Notes: a model not told the origin generated them from the letters alone. DNA of 64,000 nucleotides from Rhizobium sp. WYJ-E13 (GCF_018987265.1 NZ_CP076854.1:1116001-1180000); one strand, 5' to 3'; positions 50,145-59,320 are shown, counted from the stretch's first letter. Numbers and translations: made by a program.

Positions 50145-50169
50145 CGGGTCGTCTTCGCTTGGCGACCCG
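50145..50169 (+). other. Hairpin between sugar-binding-protein and permease genes
   Basis: CGGGTCG (50145-50151) pairs with CGACCCG (50163-50169) over an 11-nt loop and is followed by TCTCTTTCTT. Looks like a partial terminator or mRNA stabiliser that would raise binding-protein levels over the membrane subunits. Confidence 0.55.
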
Positions 50170-50220
50170 TCTCTTTCTTGGCTCGATAGGCCGCCCCAGG
50201 GGGCCAAAGAGGATGAGGCA

Positions 50221-51096
50221 ATGCACTCACAAAAGTTTGGATGGCTGCTGCTGTCGCCGACGATCCTGATCCTCGGGCTCTTCGGCATCTTTCCATTCAT
50301 CTACGTCGTCTGGGTTTCGTTTCACCAGTGGAATCCCTTCGCCGCAAATCCGCTGATGGTCTTCAACTGGGCATCGAACTACCGCACCCTCGTCTTCGAC
50401 AAACAGTTCCTCGCCTCGCTGGGAATCACCATCGCATTCGTCTTCTTTGCTGTCGTTTCCGAACTCGTCCTCGGATACGTGCTCGCGCAGGCGCTGATGA
50501 AGGATTTTCCCGGAAAGGCGTTCTTCCGCACCATCCATACCCTTCCTCTGATCATGGCGCCCATCATCGTCGGATCGGTGTGGAAGCTGATGACAACACC
50601 GTCGATCGGCATCATCCCATATCTCTTGCGAAGCTGGTTCGGGTATGATTTGAACATCGGCCAGAGCGCAGCTGCGGCCTTCACCATCACCGTTATCATG
50701 GACGTCTGGCACTGGACACCGCTGGTCACCCTGTCCCTGATTGCTGCCTTGGTCTCGCTTCCGCCAGATCCCTTCGAGCAGGCGCAGATCGATGGCGCCG
50801 GCAAGAGCCAGATCTTCTGGCACATCACGCTCCCTCTGATCCGTCCCGCCCTGCTGGCCACGGTGTTCATCAGGCTCATGGACGCGCTGCGCACGGTCGA
50901 CGAAGTCCTGATGCTGACCGGGGGCGGTCCGGGGTCTTCGACGCGCTACATCGGCGTCCACATCTTCAGGGAAGTCTTTCCGAAGACGAATTACGGCTAC
51001 GGTTCGGCGATTTCGGTCGTCGTGCTTTACCTCACCATCGTGGTCTGCTGGCTGCTCTACGTTGGCCTGATTGCTCCCCGCGCGAAGAGAGGTTGA
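50221..51096 (+). CDS. Sugar ABC permease, MalF/UgpA type
   Basis: 291 residues with six predicted membrane segments. The cytoplasmic EAA loop is QAQIDGAGKSQIFWHITLPLIRP and the late segment contains LMLTGGGPGSST. Pairs with the next permease. Lies 95 bp after the binding-protein gene. Confidence 0.9.
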   Translation: MHSQKFGWLLLSPTILILGLFGIFPFIYVVWVSFHQWNPFAANPLMVFNWASNYRTLVFDKQFLASLGITIAFVFFAVVSELVLGYVLAQALMKDFPGKAFFRTIHTLPLIMAPIIVGSVWKLMTTPSIGIIPYLLRSWFGYDLNIGQSAAAAFTITVIMDVWHWTPLVTLSLIAALVSLPPDPFEQAQIDGAGKSQIFWHITLPLIRPALLATVFIRLMDALRTVDEVLMLTGGGPGSSTRYIGVHIFREVFPKTNYGYGSAISVVVLYLTIVVCWLLYVGLIAPRAKRG

Positions 51097-51100
51097 TCCG

Positions 51101-51937
51101 ATGCAGAGACGGAACCCCTGGCTTTCGGTTCTCCTGTGGACGCTGATAAGCTTTGCAACCCTCTTCCCGATCTATTGGCTCTTCGTCATATCGGTAAAGC
51201 AGCCCTTCGACCTGTTCTCGACGCCAGACGTCGTCATCAGCAGCTTCTTCTGGAAGAACTATCAGGACGTGCTGACGAACGAGACATTGCGGCGATACAT
51301 GATCAATTCGCTGGTCATCTCGTCTGGAAACGCAATCCTGGTCACGACCCTCGGTTTTCTTGCCTGTTACGCGCTGAGCCGCTTTGATCTCGCCGGCAAG
51401 GAAAGCATTTTCTTCTGGACGATCACCAACCGCATGGCGCCGCCGGCCGTCTTCCTGCTGCCGCTTTTCCTGTTGCTGACGCAGGTCTACAGGATCGGCG
51501 ACTTTTCGCTGGCGGATTCCAGGCTCGGCATGATCCTGGTCTACTGCTCCTTCAACCTTCCCTTTGCCATCTGGACGCTGCGTCCAACGGTAGAGGGCAT
51601 CCCCAAGGAACTGGACGAGGCGGCCTATATGGATGGCGCAAGCCCCTGGATGGTCCTTTACGACATCGTCTTTCCCTTGGCGCGACCGGGGCTTGCAGTG
51701 ACGCTCATCCTCACCTGGGTCTTCGCGTGGAACGAATATCTGCTTGCCGCGACACTCACCAACTTCAACGCCCGCACACTCACCACCGGCCTGTCGGAAT
51801 ACGTGACGACGACAGGCACCGCCTGGGGCATCATGGCCGCGATCTCGATGCTGACATTGATCCCGGCGCTCATCGTCTTCTCGGTGGTGCAGCGTCACAT
51901 CGTTGCCGGCCTGACCTTCGGCGCAGTGAAAGGATAG
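51101..51937 (+). CDS. Sugar ABC permease, MalG/UgpE type
   Basis: 278 residues from the ATG at 51101; GAGAGG lies about 9 nt upstream and an in-frame start at 51071 would lie inside the previous gene. Six membrane segments with the EAA loop DEAAYMDGASPWMVLYDIVFP. Second permease of the importer. Confidence 0.9.
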   Translation: MQRRNPWLSVLLWTLISFATLFPIYWLFVISVKQPFDLFSTPDVVISSFFWKNYQDVLTNETLRRYMINSLVISSGNAILVTTLGFLACYALSRFDLAGKESIFFWTITNRMAPPAVFLLPLFLLLTQVYRIGDFSLADSRLGMILVYCSFNLPFAIWTLRPTVEGIPKELDEAAYMDGASPWMVLYDIVFPLARPGLAVTLILTWVFAWNEYLLAATLTNFNARTLTTGLSEYVTTTGTAWGIMAAISMLTLIPALIVFSVVQRHIVAGLTFGAVKG

Positions 51938-51941
51938 CGAG

Positions 51942-52148
51942 ATGGCTTCGGATTCTCGAAACAACGAAAAACAGCCGGGCTTCCTGCCGATCGAGACGAA
52001 CTGGTTCGACCGGCTGTTCATCTCGATCGTGATCTGGGTCGCGCTCACCCTGTTCTGGATGCGGTTCATCGAGCCGCTCGGGCTTTCGGTCTGGTTCGCC
52101 GTCGCAATCTCCGCCGTGCTCGGCGCCTACATCATCCGGAAGGGGTGA
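51942..52148 (+). CDS. Small two-helix membrane protein of the sugar-importer operon
   Basis: 68 residues, ATG four bases after the permease stop with AAGGA upstream. Two membrane segments (about 25-41 and 49-65) and a polar N terminus (NNEKQPGFLPIE). No known domain recognised. Small membrane proteins occur at this place in several rhizobial polyol and glycerol importer operons; a role as accessory to the permease pair is inferred only from position. Confidence 0.75.
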   Translation: MASDSRNNEKQPGFLPIETNWFDRLFISIVIWVALTLFWMRFIEPLGLSVWFAVAISAVLGAYIIRKG

Positions 52149-52207
52149 GGCGGCATTCTGTCAACAATATCAATACGCAAGCGGTGCTGCATTAGGGAGA
52201 AACGAGA

Positions 52208-53269
52208 TTGGCAAACGTACAGGTCAGCGACGTCACCAAGAGATATGGCGCTCTTCAGGTCATGCACGGCGTCAGCGTCGATATCGAAGATGGTGAATTC
52301 GTCGTGCTGGTCGGCCCATCCGGCTGCGGCAAGTCCACGCTGCTGCGCATGATCGCCGGTCTTGAGACGGTCAGCAGCGGCGACATCAGGATCGGCGGCC
52401 GCGTCGTGACGAACGCTCCGCCGAAAGAACGCGACATCGCCATGGTCTTCCAGAGCTATGCGCTGTACCCCCACAAGACGGTCGCCGAGAACATGGGCTT
52501 CCCGCTGAAGATGCAGAAACGCCCCAAGTCGGAGATCAACGAAAAGGTCGGCAGGGCAGCCGAGATCCTCGACCTGACACGCTATCTCGACCGCTACCCG
52601 AAACAGCTGTCAGGCGGACAGCGCCAACGCGTCGCCATGGGCCGTGCCATCGTCCGAGACCCGCAGGTCTTCCTGTTCGACGAACCGCTGTCCAACCTCG
52701 ACGCCAAGCTTCGCGTCACCATGCGCGTCGAAATCAAGGAGCTGCATCAGCGACTGAAAACCACCACCGTCTACGTCACGCATGACCAAATCGAAGCCAT
52801 GACGATGGCAAACAAGATTGTCGTCATGCGCGACGGAAGGGTGGAACAGGTCGGCAAACCGCTCGACCTCTACGACTTCCCCGCTAATCTCTTCGTAGCC
52901 GGTTTCATCGGCAGCCCATCGATGAATTTTCTTCAGGGCAAGATCGCAACAAGGGACGGCAAGCAAATCGTCATCACCGACCAGGGCGTCATCCTGCCCG
53001 TCGACCGCGTGAATGCTGAGGACGGCAAAGCGGTGACCTACGGCATTCGCCCGGAACACATCACCATCAGTGACGACGGCATTCCGGTGGAAGTTTCGGT
53101 ATACGAGCCAACCGGCTCCGAAACATTGATCTTCGGCCGTGTCGGCGGCACCCCGATCGATGCCCTCATCCGTGAACGCCTTGAGGTCGCGCCCGGCAAG
53201 ACATTGCACTTTCATATTGATCCGAGACGCGTTCACATCTTTGATCAGGCGACGGGACAGCGATTGTAA
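52208..53269 (+). CDS. Sugar ABC ATPase, MalK/UgpC type
   Basis: 353 residues from a TTG start (GGAG, 8-nt spacing). Walker [10 protein letters not shown] (36-44), signature [13 protein letters not shown], Walker [17 protein letters not shown]-loop VTHDQIEAM. The C-terminal TOBE-type regulatory domain ends in [11 protein letters not shown]. Powers the importer of 48692-51937. Confidence 0.92.
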   Translation: MANVQVSDVTKRYGALQVMHGVSVDIEDGEFVVLVGPSGCGKSTLLRMIAGLETVSSGDIRIGGRVVTNAPPKERDIAMVFQSYALYPHKTVAENMGFPLKMQKRPKSEINEKVGRAAEILDLTRYLDRYPKQLSGGQRQRVAMGRAIVRDPQVFLFDEPLSNLDAKLRVTMRVEIKELHQRLKTTTVYVTHDQIEAMTMANKIVVMRDGRVEQVGKPLDLYDFPANLFVAGFIGSPSMNFLQGKIATRDGKQIVITDQGVILPVDRVNAEDGKAVTYGIRPEHITISDDGIPVEVSVYEPTGSETLIFGRVGGTPIDALIRERLEVAPGKTLHFHIDPRRVHIFDQATGQRL

Positions 53270-53281
53270 AGCGAGGATCAC

Positions 53282-54007
53282 ATGAATTTTGAAGGTAAAA
53301 AAGTCATCGTCACCGGCGCCGGCAAGGGCATCGGCCGTGTCGTCGCAGAGATATTGGTCAAACGCGGGGCTGAGGTCGCGGCACTGACCAGAAGTGCTGA
53401 CGATGTCGTTTCCTTACGGGAGGATCTTGGCTGCCGGGCCATTCAGGTCGATCTTGCTGATGCGAAAGCAACGCGGGAGGCTGCGCAAGCTGCTCTGCCA
53501 GCGGATCTTCTGATCAACTGCGCCGGTACGACCGAGCTGCAATCCTTCCTGGACACCACGATAGAGGCCTTCGATCATCTGATAGCCGTCAACACACGCG
53601 CTCCGATGATCGTCGCACAGGAATTTGCGCGCTCCCTGATCGAAGCGGGTCGCAAGGGCGCCATCGTCAACGTCTCTTCCGTCGCCGCCTTCATCGGTAT
53701 TCCTGATCATGCCGCCTATTGCGCTTCGAAGGGCGGCCTTGACGGCCTGACGCGCGTCATGGCCAAGGAACTGGCGCCGAAAGGCATCCGCGTCAACGGC
53801 GTACATCCGACGGTGACGCTGACCCCGATGGCGATCAAGGCGTGGAGCGATCCGGTAAAGGCCGCCGGCATGCTGAACCGCATCCCGGTCGGACGGTTCG
53901 CGGAGTCCGAGGACGTGGCAGAGGTGATCCTTTTCCTGCTCTCGGACGAAGCCGCGATGGTCAACGGCATCTCCATGCCTGTCGATGGCGGCTACATGAT
54001 CGCTTGA
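53282..54007 (+). CDS. SDR dehydrogenase closely resembling L-xylulose reductase (DCXR type)
   Basis: 241 residues. GAGKGIGR nucleotide loop, INCAGT, catalytic YCASK, and the segment KAWSDPVKAAGMLNRIP followed by GRFAE, which is strikingly like mammalian dicarbonyl/L-xylulose reductase. It would interconvert a ketose with its polyol. Starts 12 bp after the ATPase gene, so it is transcribed with the importer and is probably the first enzyme acting on the imported polyol. Confidence 0.85.
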   Translation: MNFEGKKVIVTGAGKGIGRVVAEILVKRGAEVAALTRSADDVVSLREDLGCRAIQVDLADAKATREAAQAALPADLLINCAGTTELQSFLDTTIEAFDHLIAVNTRAPMIVAQEFARSLIEAGRKGAIVNVSSVAAFIGIPDHAAYCASKGGLDGLTRVMAKELAPKGIRVNGVHPTVTLTPMAIKAWSDPVKAAGMLNRIPVGRFAESEDVAEVILFLLSDEAAMVNGISMPVDGGYMIA

Positions 54008-54026
54008 GACCGTATATGCCTATGGA

Positions 54027-54821
54027 TCAGCCGCCGGAGGCAATCTTCCTGGCGGCGTTGATCTGTTTGCGGGCGCCGGAGCGTAATTGCGCGGTTTCCG
54101 CGCCGGCGATGACAAAGACGAAGCCGAATTTCAGAAGTTCGCCGGCGCGCTCGCCGTCACCGGCAAAGGCGCAGGCGAATTTTGAATGCGCGCGGCAACG
54201 CGCAACGGCATGCCGCATGGCGCTGTCGATCTCGGCGGCATTCGGTGCGACTTGATCGCCGTTGGAAAGTGCGATGGAAAGGTCCGAAGGACCGATGAAG
54301 ATGCCATCGATACCGGGCACACCAAGAATATCGTCGATTGCTTCGAGCGATGCGCGCGTCTCGACCATGGCGATCGCCACCGTCAGGTCATTGGCATTCT
54401 TGAGGTAGTCATCGGCGGAGAGACCGGTATGATTGAGGGCCAGCGAAGGACCCCAGCTACGTTCGCCGACGGGCGGATATTTGGTGGCCTTGACGAAGGC
54501 CTTCGCATCCTCGGCCGAGTTGATCATCGGCGCGATGATGCCCGACGCGCCGGCATCGAGCAGACGCGAGGCAGAGGCGAAATCGCCGACCGGAATACGG
54601 GCGAGAGCCGGCTTGCCGGCAATACGCACATGACTGACGGCGGCTGCTGCCGATGGCAGATCCCACATGCCATGCTGCATGTCGAGCACGACGGCATCAA
54701 AGGCTTCCTGGGCCAGATGATTGACCAGCAGCGGATCGGGAATGCCGACCCAAGCGGAAATCATCCCGCTTGCATGGTTCCTGATCCGGGCTGCAAAGCC
54801 GTCGATGTCAGTTGCACTCAT
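54027..54821 (-). CDS. HpcH/HpaI-family aldolase
   Basis: 264 residues. Family metal and active-site segments: VLDMQHGMWD, AMVETRASLEAIDDI (metal Glu) and FIGPSDLSIA (metal Asp). Class II pyruvate aldolase cleaving a 4-hydroxy-2-oxo acid to pyruvate and an aldehyde. GAGGAG lies 6 nt before the start, overlapping the region after the aldehyde dehydrogenase stop. The HpcH product succinic semialdehyde is the substrate of the enzyme encoded just upstream, so the two probably act in sequence. Confidence 0.85.
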   Translation of the reverse strand: MSATDIDGFAARIRNHASGMISAWVGIPDPLLVNHLAQEAFDAVVLDMQHGMWDLPSAAAAVSHVRIAGKPALARIPVGDFASASRLLDAGASGIIAPMINSAEDAKAFVKATKYPPVGERSWGPSLALNHTGLSADDYLKNANDLTVAIAMVETRASLEAIDDILGVPGIDGIFIGPSDLSIALSNGDQVAPNAAEIDSAMRHAVARCRAHSKFACAFAGDGERAGELLKFGFVFVIAGAETAQLRSGARKQINAARKIASGG

Positions 54822-54831
54822 GGCATTCTCC

Positions 54832-56310
54832 TCAGTTCGTCAGGCCACCAATGGCCATGTATTTGACCTCGAGGAACTCTTCGATGCCGTATTTCGAGCC
54901 TTCCCGGCCGATGCCGGACTGCTTCATGCCGCCGAAAGGAGCGACGGCCGTCGAGATGAGTCCCTCGTTGATACCGACAATGCCGAATTCGAGAGCCTCG
55001 GCAACCCGGAAGATGCGGCCGACGTCACGGGCATAAAAATAGGCGGCAAGACCGAAGGGGGTATCATTCGCCATTTCGATCGCCTCCTCCTCCGTCTTGA
55101 AGCGGAAAAGCGGGGCAACCGGGCCGAACGTCTCGTCGGAGAAGATTTCCGCTGCAGGGGAGACATCTGAGAGAATGGTGGGCAGGTAGAAATTGCCGCC
55201 GCGCTGATCGCGCTTGCCGCCGGAGACGATTTTCGCACCGTGTTTGACGGCATCCTCGACATGCGTCTCGACCTTCTTGACCGCCGCCTCGTCGATCAAC
55301 GGGCCGAGGGTGACGCCCTCCTCCATGCCGTTGCCGAGCTTCAGCCTGGCAACGGCGGCTGCGAGCTTTTCGGCAAAGGCGTCATGCACCTTGTCCTGCA
55401 CGAGAATGCGGTTGGCGCAGACGCAGGTTTGTCCCGTATTGCGGAACTTGGAGCCCATGGCACCTTTCACCGCCTCGTCGAGATCGGCGTCATCAAAGAC
55501 GATGAAGGGCGCATTGCCGCCGAGTTCCATGCTGGTCTTCTTGATGGTCGGCGCACATTCAGCGAGCAGCTTGGCGCCGACTGCCGTGCTGCCGGTGAAG
55601 GTGAGCTTGCGCACCTTCGGGCTGCTGGTGATTGCGGGACCTGTTTCCGATGAAGGACCGGTAATGACGTTGCAGACGCCGGCCGGAAAACCCGCCTCTT
55701 GCGCCATCACCGCCAGCGCCAGCGCCGAATAGGGCGTCTGGCTCGCCGGACGGATGACGCCGGTGCAGCCTGCCGCCCAGCCGGGACCGGCCTTGCGGGT
55801 GATCATTGCCGAAGGGAAGTTCCACGGCGTGATCGCCGCGAAGACGCCAACCGGTTGTTTCTGCACGATCAGCCGACGCCCCGGAACTGGCGAAGGGATC
55901 GTGTCGCCATAGATGCGTCTTGCCTCTTCGGCGAACCATTCGATGAAGCTTGCGGAATAAACGACCTCGCCGCGGCTTTCGGAGAGCGGCTTGCCCTGCT
56001 CGATCGTCATGATCGCTGCAAGGTCTTCAAGATTCTCGTGCATCAGCTCGGCAAGCTTCCAGAGATGATTGGCGCGCTGCTCGGCGGTCAGCGCCGCCCA
56101 TGCCTTCTGCGCCTTGTAGGCAGCGTCGATCGCACGGTTGGTTTCGACAGCGCTCATGGCCGGCACGGTGCCGATCACCTCGCCGGTCGCAGGATTGGTG
56201 ACGTCGTAGGTACGGCCGCTATCGGCCTGCACCCACTGGCCGGCGATATAATTCGCTTCGCGAAAAAGCTCCGGACGGCGAAGCTTGTAGCCCGAAAGTC
56301 TGTTGCTCAT
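54832..56310 (-). CDS. Succinate-semialdehyde dehydrogenase, GabD-like
   Basis: 492 residues from the ATG at 56310. Catalytic Cys in NTGQTCVCANR, general-base Glu in MELGGNAPF, oxyanion Asn in ITPWNFPSAM. The cofactor-binding segment reads GVIRPASQTP where GabD enzymes have a Lys-Pro (VxKPASQTP); the Lys-to-Arg change and nearby GPGWAAG are unusual and could alter NAD/NADP preference. Middle gene of an operon with a tartrate/malate-type dehydrogenase and an HpcH aldolase. Confidence 0.88.
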   Translation of the reverse strand: MSNRLSGYKLRRPELFREANYIAGQWVQADSGRTYDVTNPATGEVIGTVPAMSAVETNRAIDAAYKAQKAWAALTAEQRANHLWKLAELMHENLEDLAAIMTIEQGKPLSESRGEVVYSASFIEWFAEEARRIYGDTIPSPVPGRRLIVQKQPVGVFAAITPWNFPSAMITRKAGPGWAAGCTGVIRPASQTPYSALALAVMAQEAGFPAGVCNVITGPSSETGPAITSSPKVRKLTFTGSTAVGAKLLAECAPTIKKTSMELGGNAPFIVFDDADLDEAVKGAMGSKFRNTGQTCVCANRILVQDKVHDAFAEKLAAAVARLKLGNGMEEGVTLGPLIDEAAVKKVETHVEDAVKHGAKIVSGGKRDQRGGNFYLPTILSDVSPAAEIFSDETFGPVAPLFRFKTEEEAIEMANDTPFGLAAYFYARDVGRIFRVAEALEFGIVGINEGLISTAVAPFGGMKQSGIGREGSKYGIEEFLEVKYMAIGGLTN

Positions 56311-56347
56311 AACTGGACACCTTCCATGAAACGCGGCTGCCGGGAGA

Positions 56348-57475
56348 TCAGACGGCCGGAATATTCTCGTCATCGGGGGCGAAGTTCGATCCCCGCAACG
56401 CTTCGCAAACGGCGCGCGTCACATCCGCCGTGGTTGCCTTGCCGCCAAGATCTGGAGTGAGAATGCCGGCGGCGCAGACCTGTTCCACCGCCGAGATCAG
56501 TATCTTTGCGGCAGCCGCCTCGCCAAGATGTTCCAGCATCAACGATGCCGTCCAGAAGCTCGCGACCGGATTGGCGATGCCCTTGCCGGTAATATCGAAG
56601 GCCGAACCGTGGATCGGTTCGAACATCGAGGGGAACCGGCGCTCGGGATCGACATTGCCGGTCGGCGCGATGCCGAGAGAGCCCGCAAGTGCCGCCGCAA
56701 GATCGGATAAAATGTCGGCATGCAGGTTGGTCGCAACGACAGTGTCGATGCTCTTCGGTTTTGCGACCATGCGGAAAGTCATGGCATCGACCAGTTCCTT
56801 GTCCCAGGTCACGTCGGGGAAGTCCTTGGCGACCTCGGCGGCAATCTCGTCCCAGAGCACCAGGCCGTAACGCTGGGCGTTGGACTTGGTGACGACCGTC
56901 AAGAGCTTGCGCGGGCGCTTCTGCGCCTCGCGGAAGGCGAAACGCATGATGCGCTCGACGCCACGACGCGTGAAGATCGAAGTCTCGGTCGCCACTTCCT
57001 CTGGCAGGCCGATATGGGCGCGGCCGCCATGGCCGGAATATTCGCCCTCGGAATTTTCGCGCACGATCAGCCAGTCGAGATCGCCTTCTTCCACACCCCT
57101 CAGCGGGCTTTTCACGCCGGGGAAGATGCGGGTCGGCCGGATATTGGCATATTGGTCGAGACGCTGGCAGATCGGCAGGCGCAGGCCCCAGAGCGTGACG
57201 TGATCCGGCACGTCAGGCGCGCCGACGGCGCCGAAATAGATGGCGTCAGCCTGCTTCAGCAGAGACAGCGCATCGTCAGGCATGAAGGCACCGGTCTTGC
57301 GGTAGCGCTCGCTGCCCCAGTCATAGTGATCGACGTCGAGCACGAAAGTACCGCTGCGGGCGGCCAGCACATCCAGCACTTCAAGGCCGGCGGCGATGAC
57401 TTCGGGGCCGATACCATCGCCCGGAACGGAGGCGATGCGATAGCGGCGGGGCGCGGTGTTGGTATTGGCGTTCAT
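56348..57475 (-). CDS. Tartrate dehydrogenase/decarboxylase or D-malate dehydrogenase (TtuC/DmlA type)
   Basis: 375 residues from the ATG at 57475; an upstream in-frame ATG at 57490 has no ribosome site. Isocitrate/isopropylmalate dehydrogenase superfamily: IASVPGDGIGPEV, the substrate loop RENSEGEYSGHGGR with the Tyr of the malate/tartrate subgroup, and GSAFDITGKGIANP. Oxidatively decarboxylates D-malate or converts tartrate using NAD. First gene of the operon ending in aldolase. Confidence 0.88.
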   Translation of the reverse strand: MNANTNTAPRRYRIASVPGDGIGPEVIAAGLEVLDVLAARSGTFVLDVDHYDWGSERYRKTGAFMPDDALSLLKQADAIYFGAVGAPDVPDHVTLWGLRLPICQRLDQYANIRPTRIFPGVKSPLRGVEEGDLDWLIVRENSEGEYSGHGGRAHIGLPEEVATETSIFTRRGVERIMRFAFREAQKRPRKLLTVVTKSNAQRYGLVLWDEIAAEVAKDFPDVTWDKELVDAMTFRMVAKPKSIDTVVATNLHADILSDLAAALAGSLGIAPTGNVDPERRFPSMFEPIHGSAFDITGKGIANPVASFWTASLMLEHLGEAAAAKILISAVEQVCAAGILTPDLGGKATTADVTRAVCEALRGSNFAPDDENIPAV

Positions 57476-57492
57476 GGGACCCCCACTCATCG

Positions 57493-57610
57493 TCAGATAA
57501 GGCCGCCATTGATCACAAGCATCTGCTTGGTAATCAAGCGGCTGTCGTCAGAGGTAAGCAACATTGACCACGCCCTCGACCTCGATCTCCTCGGGAACGC
57601 ATTGCAGCTT
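57493..57610 (-). pseudogene. C-terminal remnant of a short-chain dehydrogenase, frameshifted
   Basis: On the minus strand one frame gives VPEEIEVEGVVNVAYL then stops, and the shifted frame continues TSDDSRLITKQMLVINGGLI and stops at 57493. Joined, they make the standard SDR ending (PEEI ... SDDSRxITxQxLxxxGG). No N-terminal part is present. Decayed gene between the dehydrogenase operon and the branched-chain importer. Confidence 0.6.
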
Positions 57611-57737
57611 CGCCGAGTTCGACGATCCTGCTTTCATGGCTCTTGAGTTCTTGCACAGTCCACCAAGATACCCAACAATATTGTTGCGATATTCGCTGCC
57701 TGCCTTGAGGGGTAGCAGCATGGCATGATGATCGACT

Positions 57738-57836
57738 ATGGAAAAGGGCGATCGCGAGAAGCTTGTCGAGATCGTCGGCCGCCATATCCAGCCGTCGAAG
57801 GAAGCCTGTCTGCGGCTGGCGCGCACGCAATGGGTC
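57738..57836 (+). pseudogene. Remnant of the C terminus of a GntR/FadR-family regulator
   Basis: The plus-strand frame EKGDREKLVEIVGRHI followed by QPSKEACLRL resembles the last helices of FCD-domain regulators (xxGDxExAxxxxxxHI). Two stops (TGA TGA) and a shifted HGMMID segment lie just upstream, so the frame is broken. Together with the SDR remnant, it accounts for most of the 383-bp gap at 57476-57858. Confidence 0.5.
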
Positions 57837-57858
57837 CGTCCCTTTCGCCAGGTTTCAG

Positions 57859-58575
57859 TCAGTGCAATCCGCCGACCCCGAGGAAACGCTCCACGGCATC
57901 GTGATCGGCTGACAATTCCGACGGCGTGCCGCTCCAGGCAATCCGGCCGCGCTCCAGGATAATGACGCGATCGGCGAAATCGAGGGCGCTCTGGATGCGC
58001 TGCTCCACAAGCAGGATGGTCATGTCGCCAGCCTTGGCAAGCTCGGTAAAGGCGGCCATCAATTCCTCGCAGATGACGGGCGCCAATCCTTCCAGCGGTT
58101 CGTCAAGCAGCAGCACGGATGGGCGGCCGAGAATGGTGCGGGCCGTCGAGAGCATTTGCTGCTCGCCGCCCGAGAGCTGGTTGCCGAGGTTCTTGCGTCG
58201 CTCCTTCAGCCGCGGAAACATCGCATAAGCTTCCTCCAGCGCCGTCTTCGGGCGCCCCTTGAGGCCGACGAACAGATTCTCCTCGACCGTCAGGGTCGGG
58301 AAGATACAGCGTGCCTGCGGCACATAGCCGAGACCGCGATGCGCGCGCGTTGCGCTCGGCGCATCGGTCAGATCGGTTTCGCCGAGCCGGATGCGCCCCT
58401 CATAACGTTTCGTCTGGCCCGCGAGCGTTGCGAGCAGCGTCGTCTTGCCCATCCCGTTTCGGCCGAGCACGGCGAGGCGACAGCCAGAGGGCACCGAGAA
58501 GGTGATGCCTTCGAGCACTTTTGTCGGACCGTAGCCGGAAGAGAGATTTTCAACCTCAAGCGACATGGCTGGCAT
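57859..58575 (-). CDS. Branched-chain-type ABC ATPase, LivF family
   Basis: 238 residues if started at the ATG at 58575 (GGGGAG, 8-nt spacing; ATGs at 58581 and 58566 are alternatives). Walker A GRNGMGKTT, signature LSGGEQQM, Walker B VLLLDEPLEGLAP. Overlaps the LivG-type gene by 20 nt. Last gene of the importer encoded next to pobA, so aromatic acid uptake is likely. Confidence 0.9.
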   Translation of the reverse strand: MPAMSLEVENLSSGYGPTKVLEGITFSVPSGCRLAVLGRNGMGKTTLLATLAGQTKRYEGRIRLGETDLTDAPSATRAHRGLGYVPQARCIFPTLTVEENLFVGLKGRPKTALEEAYAMFPRLKERRKNLGNQLSGGEQQMLSTARTILGRPSVLLLDEPLEGLAPVICEELMAAFTELAKAGDMTILLVEQRIQSALDFADRVIILERGRIAWSGTPSELSADHDAVERFLGVGGLH

Positions 58576-59320
58576 TGGCATAGCTCCCCAGATAGGCCTC
58601 ACGGACACGTGCATCCTTCGTCACCTCGGCCGGCGCGCCATCAAAGATGATAGCGCCGGCCGCAAGCACGATGACGCGTTTGGCGAAGCGGAAAACGAGG
58701 TCCATGTCATGTTCGATCATCAAGACGGCGAGATCGGCCGGAAGATCGGCCAGCGCCTGTTCGATACGACCTGTGTCGCTTTGCGGTACGCCGGCTGCAG
58801 GTTCGTCGAGCAACAGTACCTTGGGCTTGAGTGCAAGCGCCAGCGCGATTTCCAGAAGCCGTTGTTGGCCATAGGCGATTTCGGCGACCTTGCGATGCAT
58901 CAGCGGTCCAAGGCCAAGCTTGTCGAGCAACTCGTCGACCTCGGCCATGACATCAGGCATGGCCAGAAAATTACCGATGAGGCGCCCGGTTCGCCCCTTC
59001 CGGCGCAAGACGGCAAGCGCGACATGCTCGGCAGGCGTCATGTCCTGGAACAAGCGAGTGACCTGGAATGAACGCACGAGCCCTCGTCTCACCCGACCAA
59101 TCGCATCCACTTTCGTCACCATCTCGCCGGCAAGGCGCACTTCGCCGGAATCGGGCGCCAGATTGCCGGTAACAAGATTGACGAAGGTCGTCTTGCCGGC
59201 CCCGTTCGGGCCGATCAGCGCGATGCGGTCGCCAGGCGACATGGAGAGCGAGACATCGTTGGTGACCGCCAGACCGCCGAAGGCCTTCTTCAGATGGGCG
59301 ACTTCGAAAACGGCGCTCAT
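58556..59320 (-). CDS. Branched-chain-type ABC ATPase, LivG family
   Basis: 254 residues from the ATG at 59320, which overlaps the permease stop as ATGA; the longer open frame to 59716 is antisense-quality sequence inside the permease gene. Walker A GPNGAGKTT, Walker B VLLLDEPAAGVP. The ABC signature position reads AYGQQRLLEIA, as usual for LivG. Works with LivF and the two permeases. Confidence 0.9.
   Translation of the reverse strand: MSAVFEVAHLKKAFGGLAVTNDVSLSMSPGDRIALIGPNGAGKTTFVNLVTGNLAPDSGEVRLAGEMVTKVDAIGRVRRGLVRSFQVTRLFQDMTPAEHVALAVLRRKGRTGRLIGNFLAMPDVMAEVDELLDKLGLGPLMHRKVAEIAYGQQRLLEIALALALKPKVLLLDEPAAGVPQSDTGRIEQALADLPADLAVLMIEHDMDLVFRFAKRVIVLAAGAIIFDGAPAEVTKDARVREAYLGSYANASHVA

Noticed and set aside
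57534-57830. Minus-strand frames of 92-98 codons between the dehydrogenase and LivF-type genes
   Set aside because: As whole proteins they match nothing; only the short end of one frame joins across a frameshift to give an SDR-like tail, recorded as a pseudogene.
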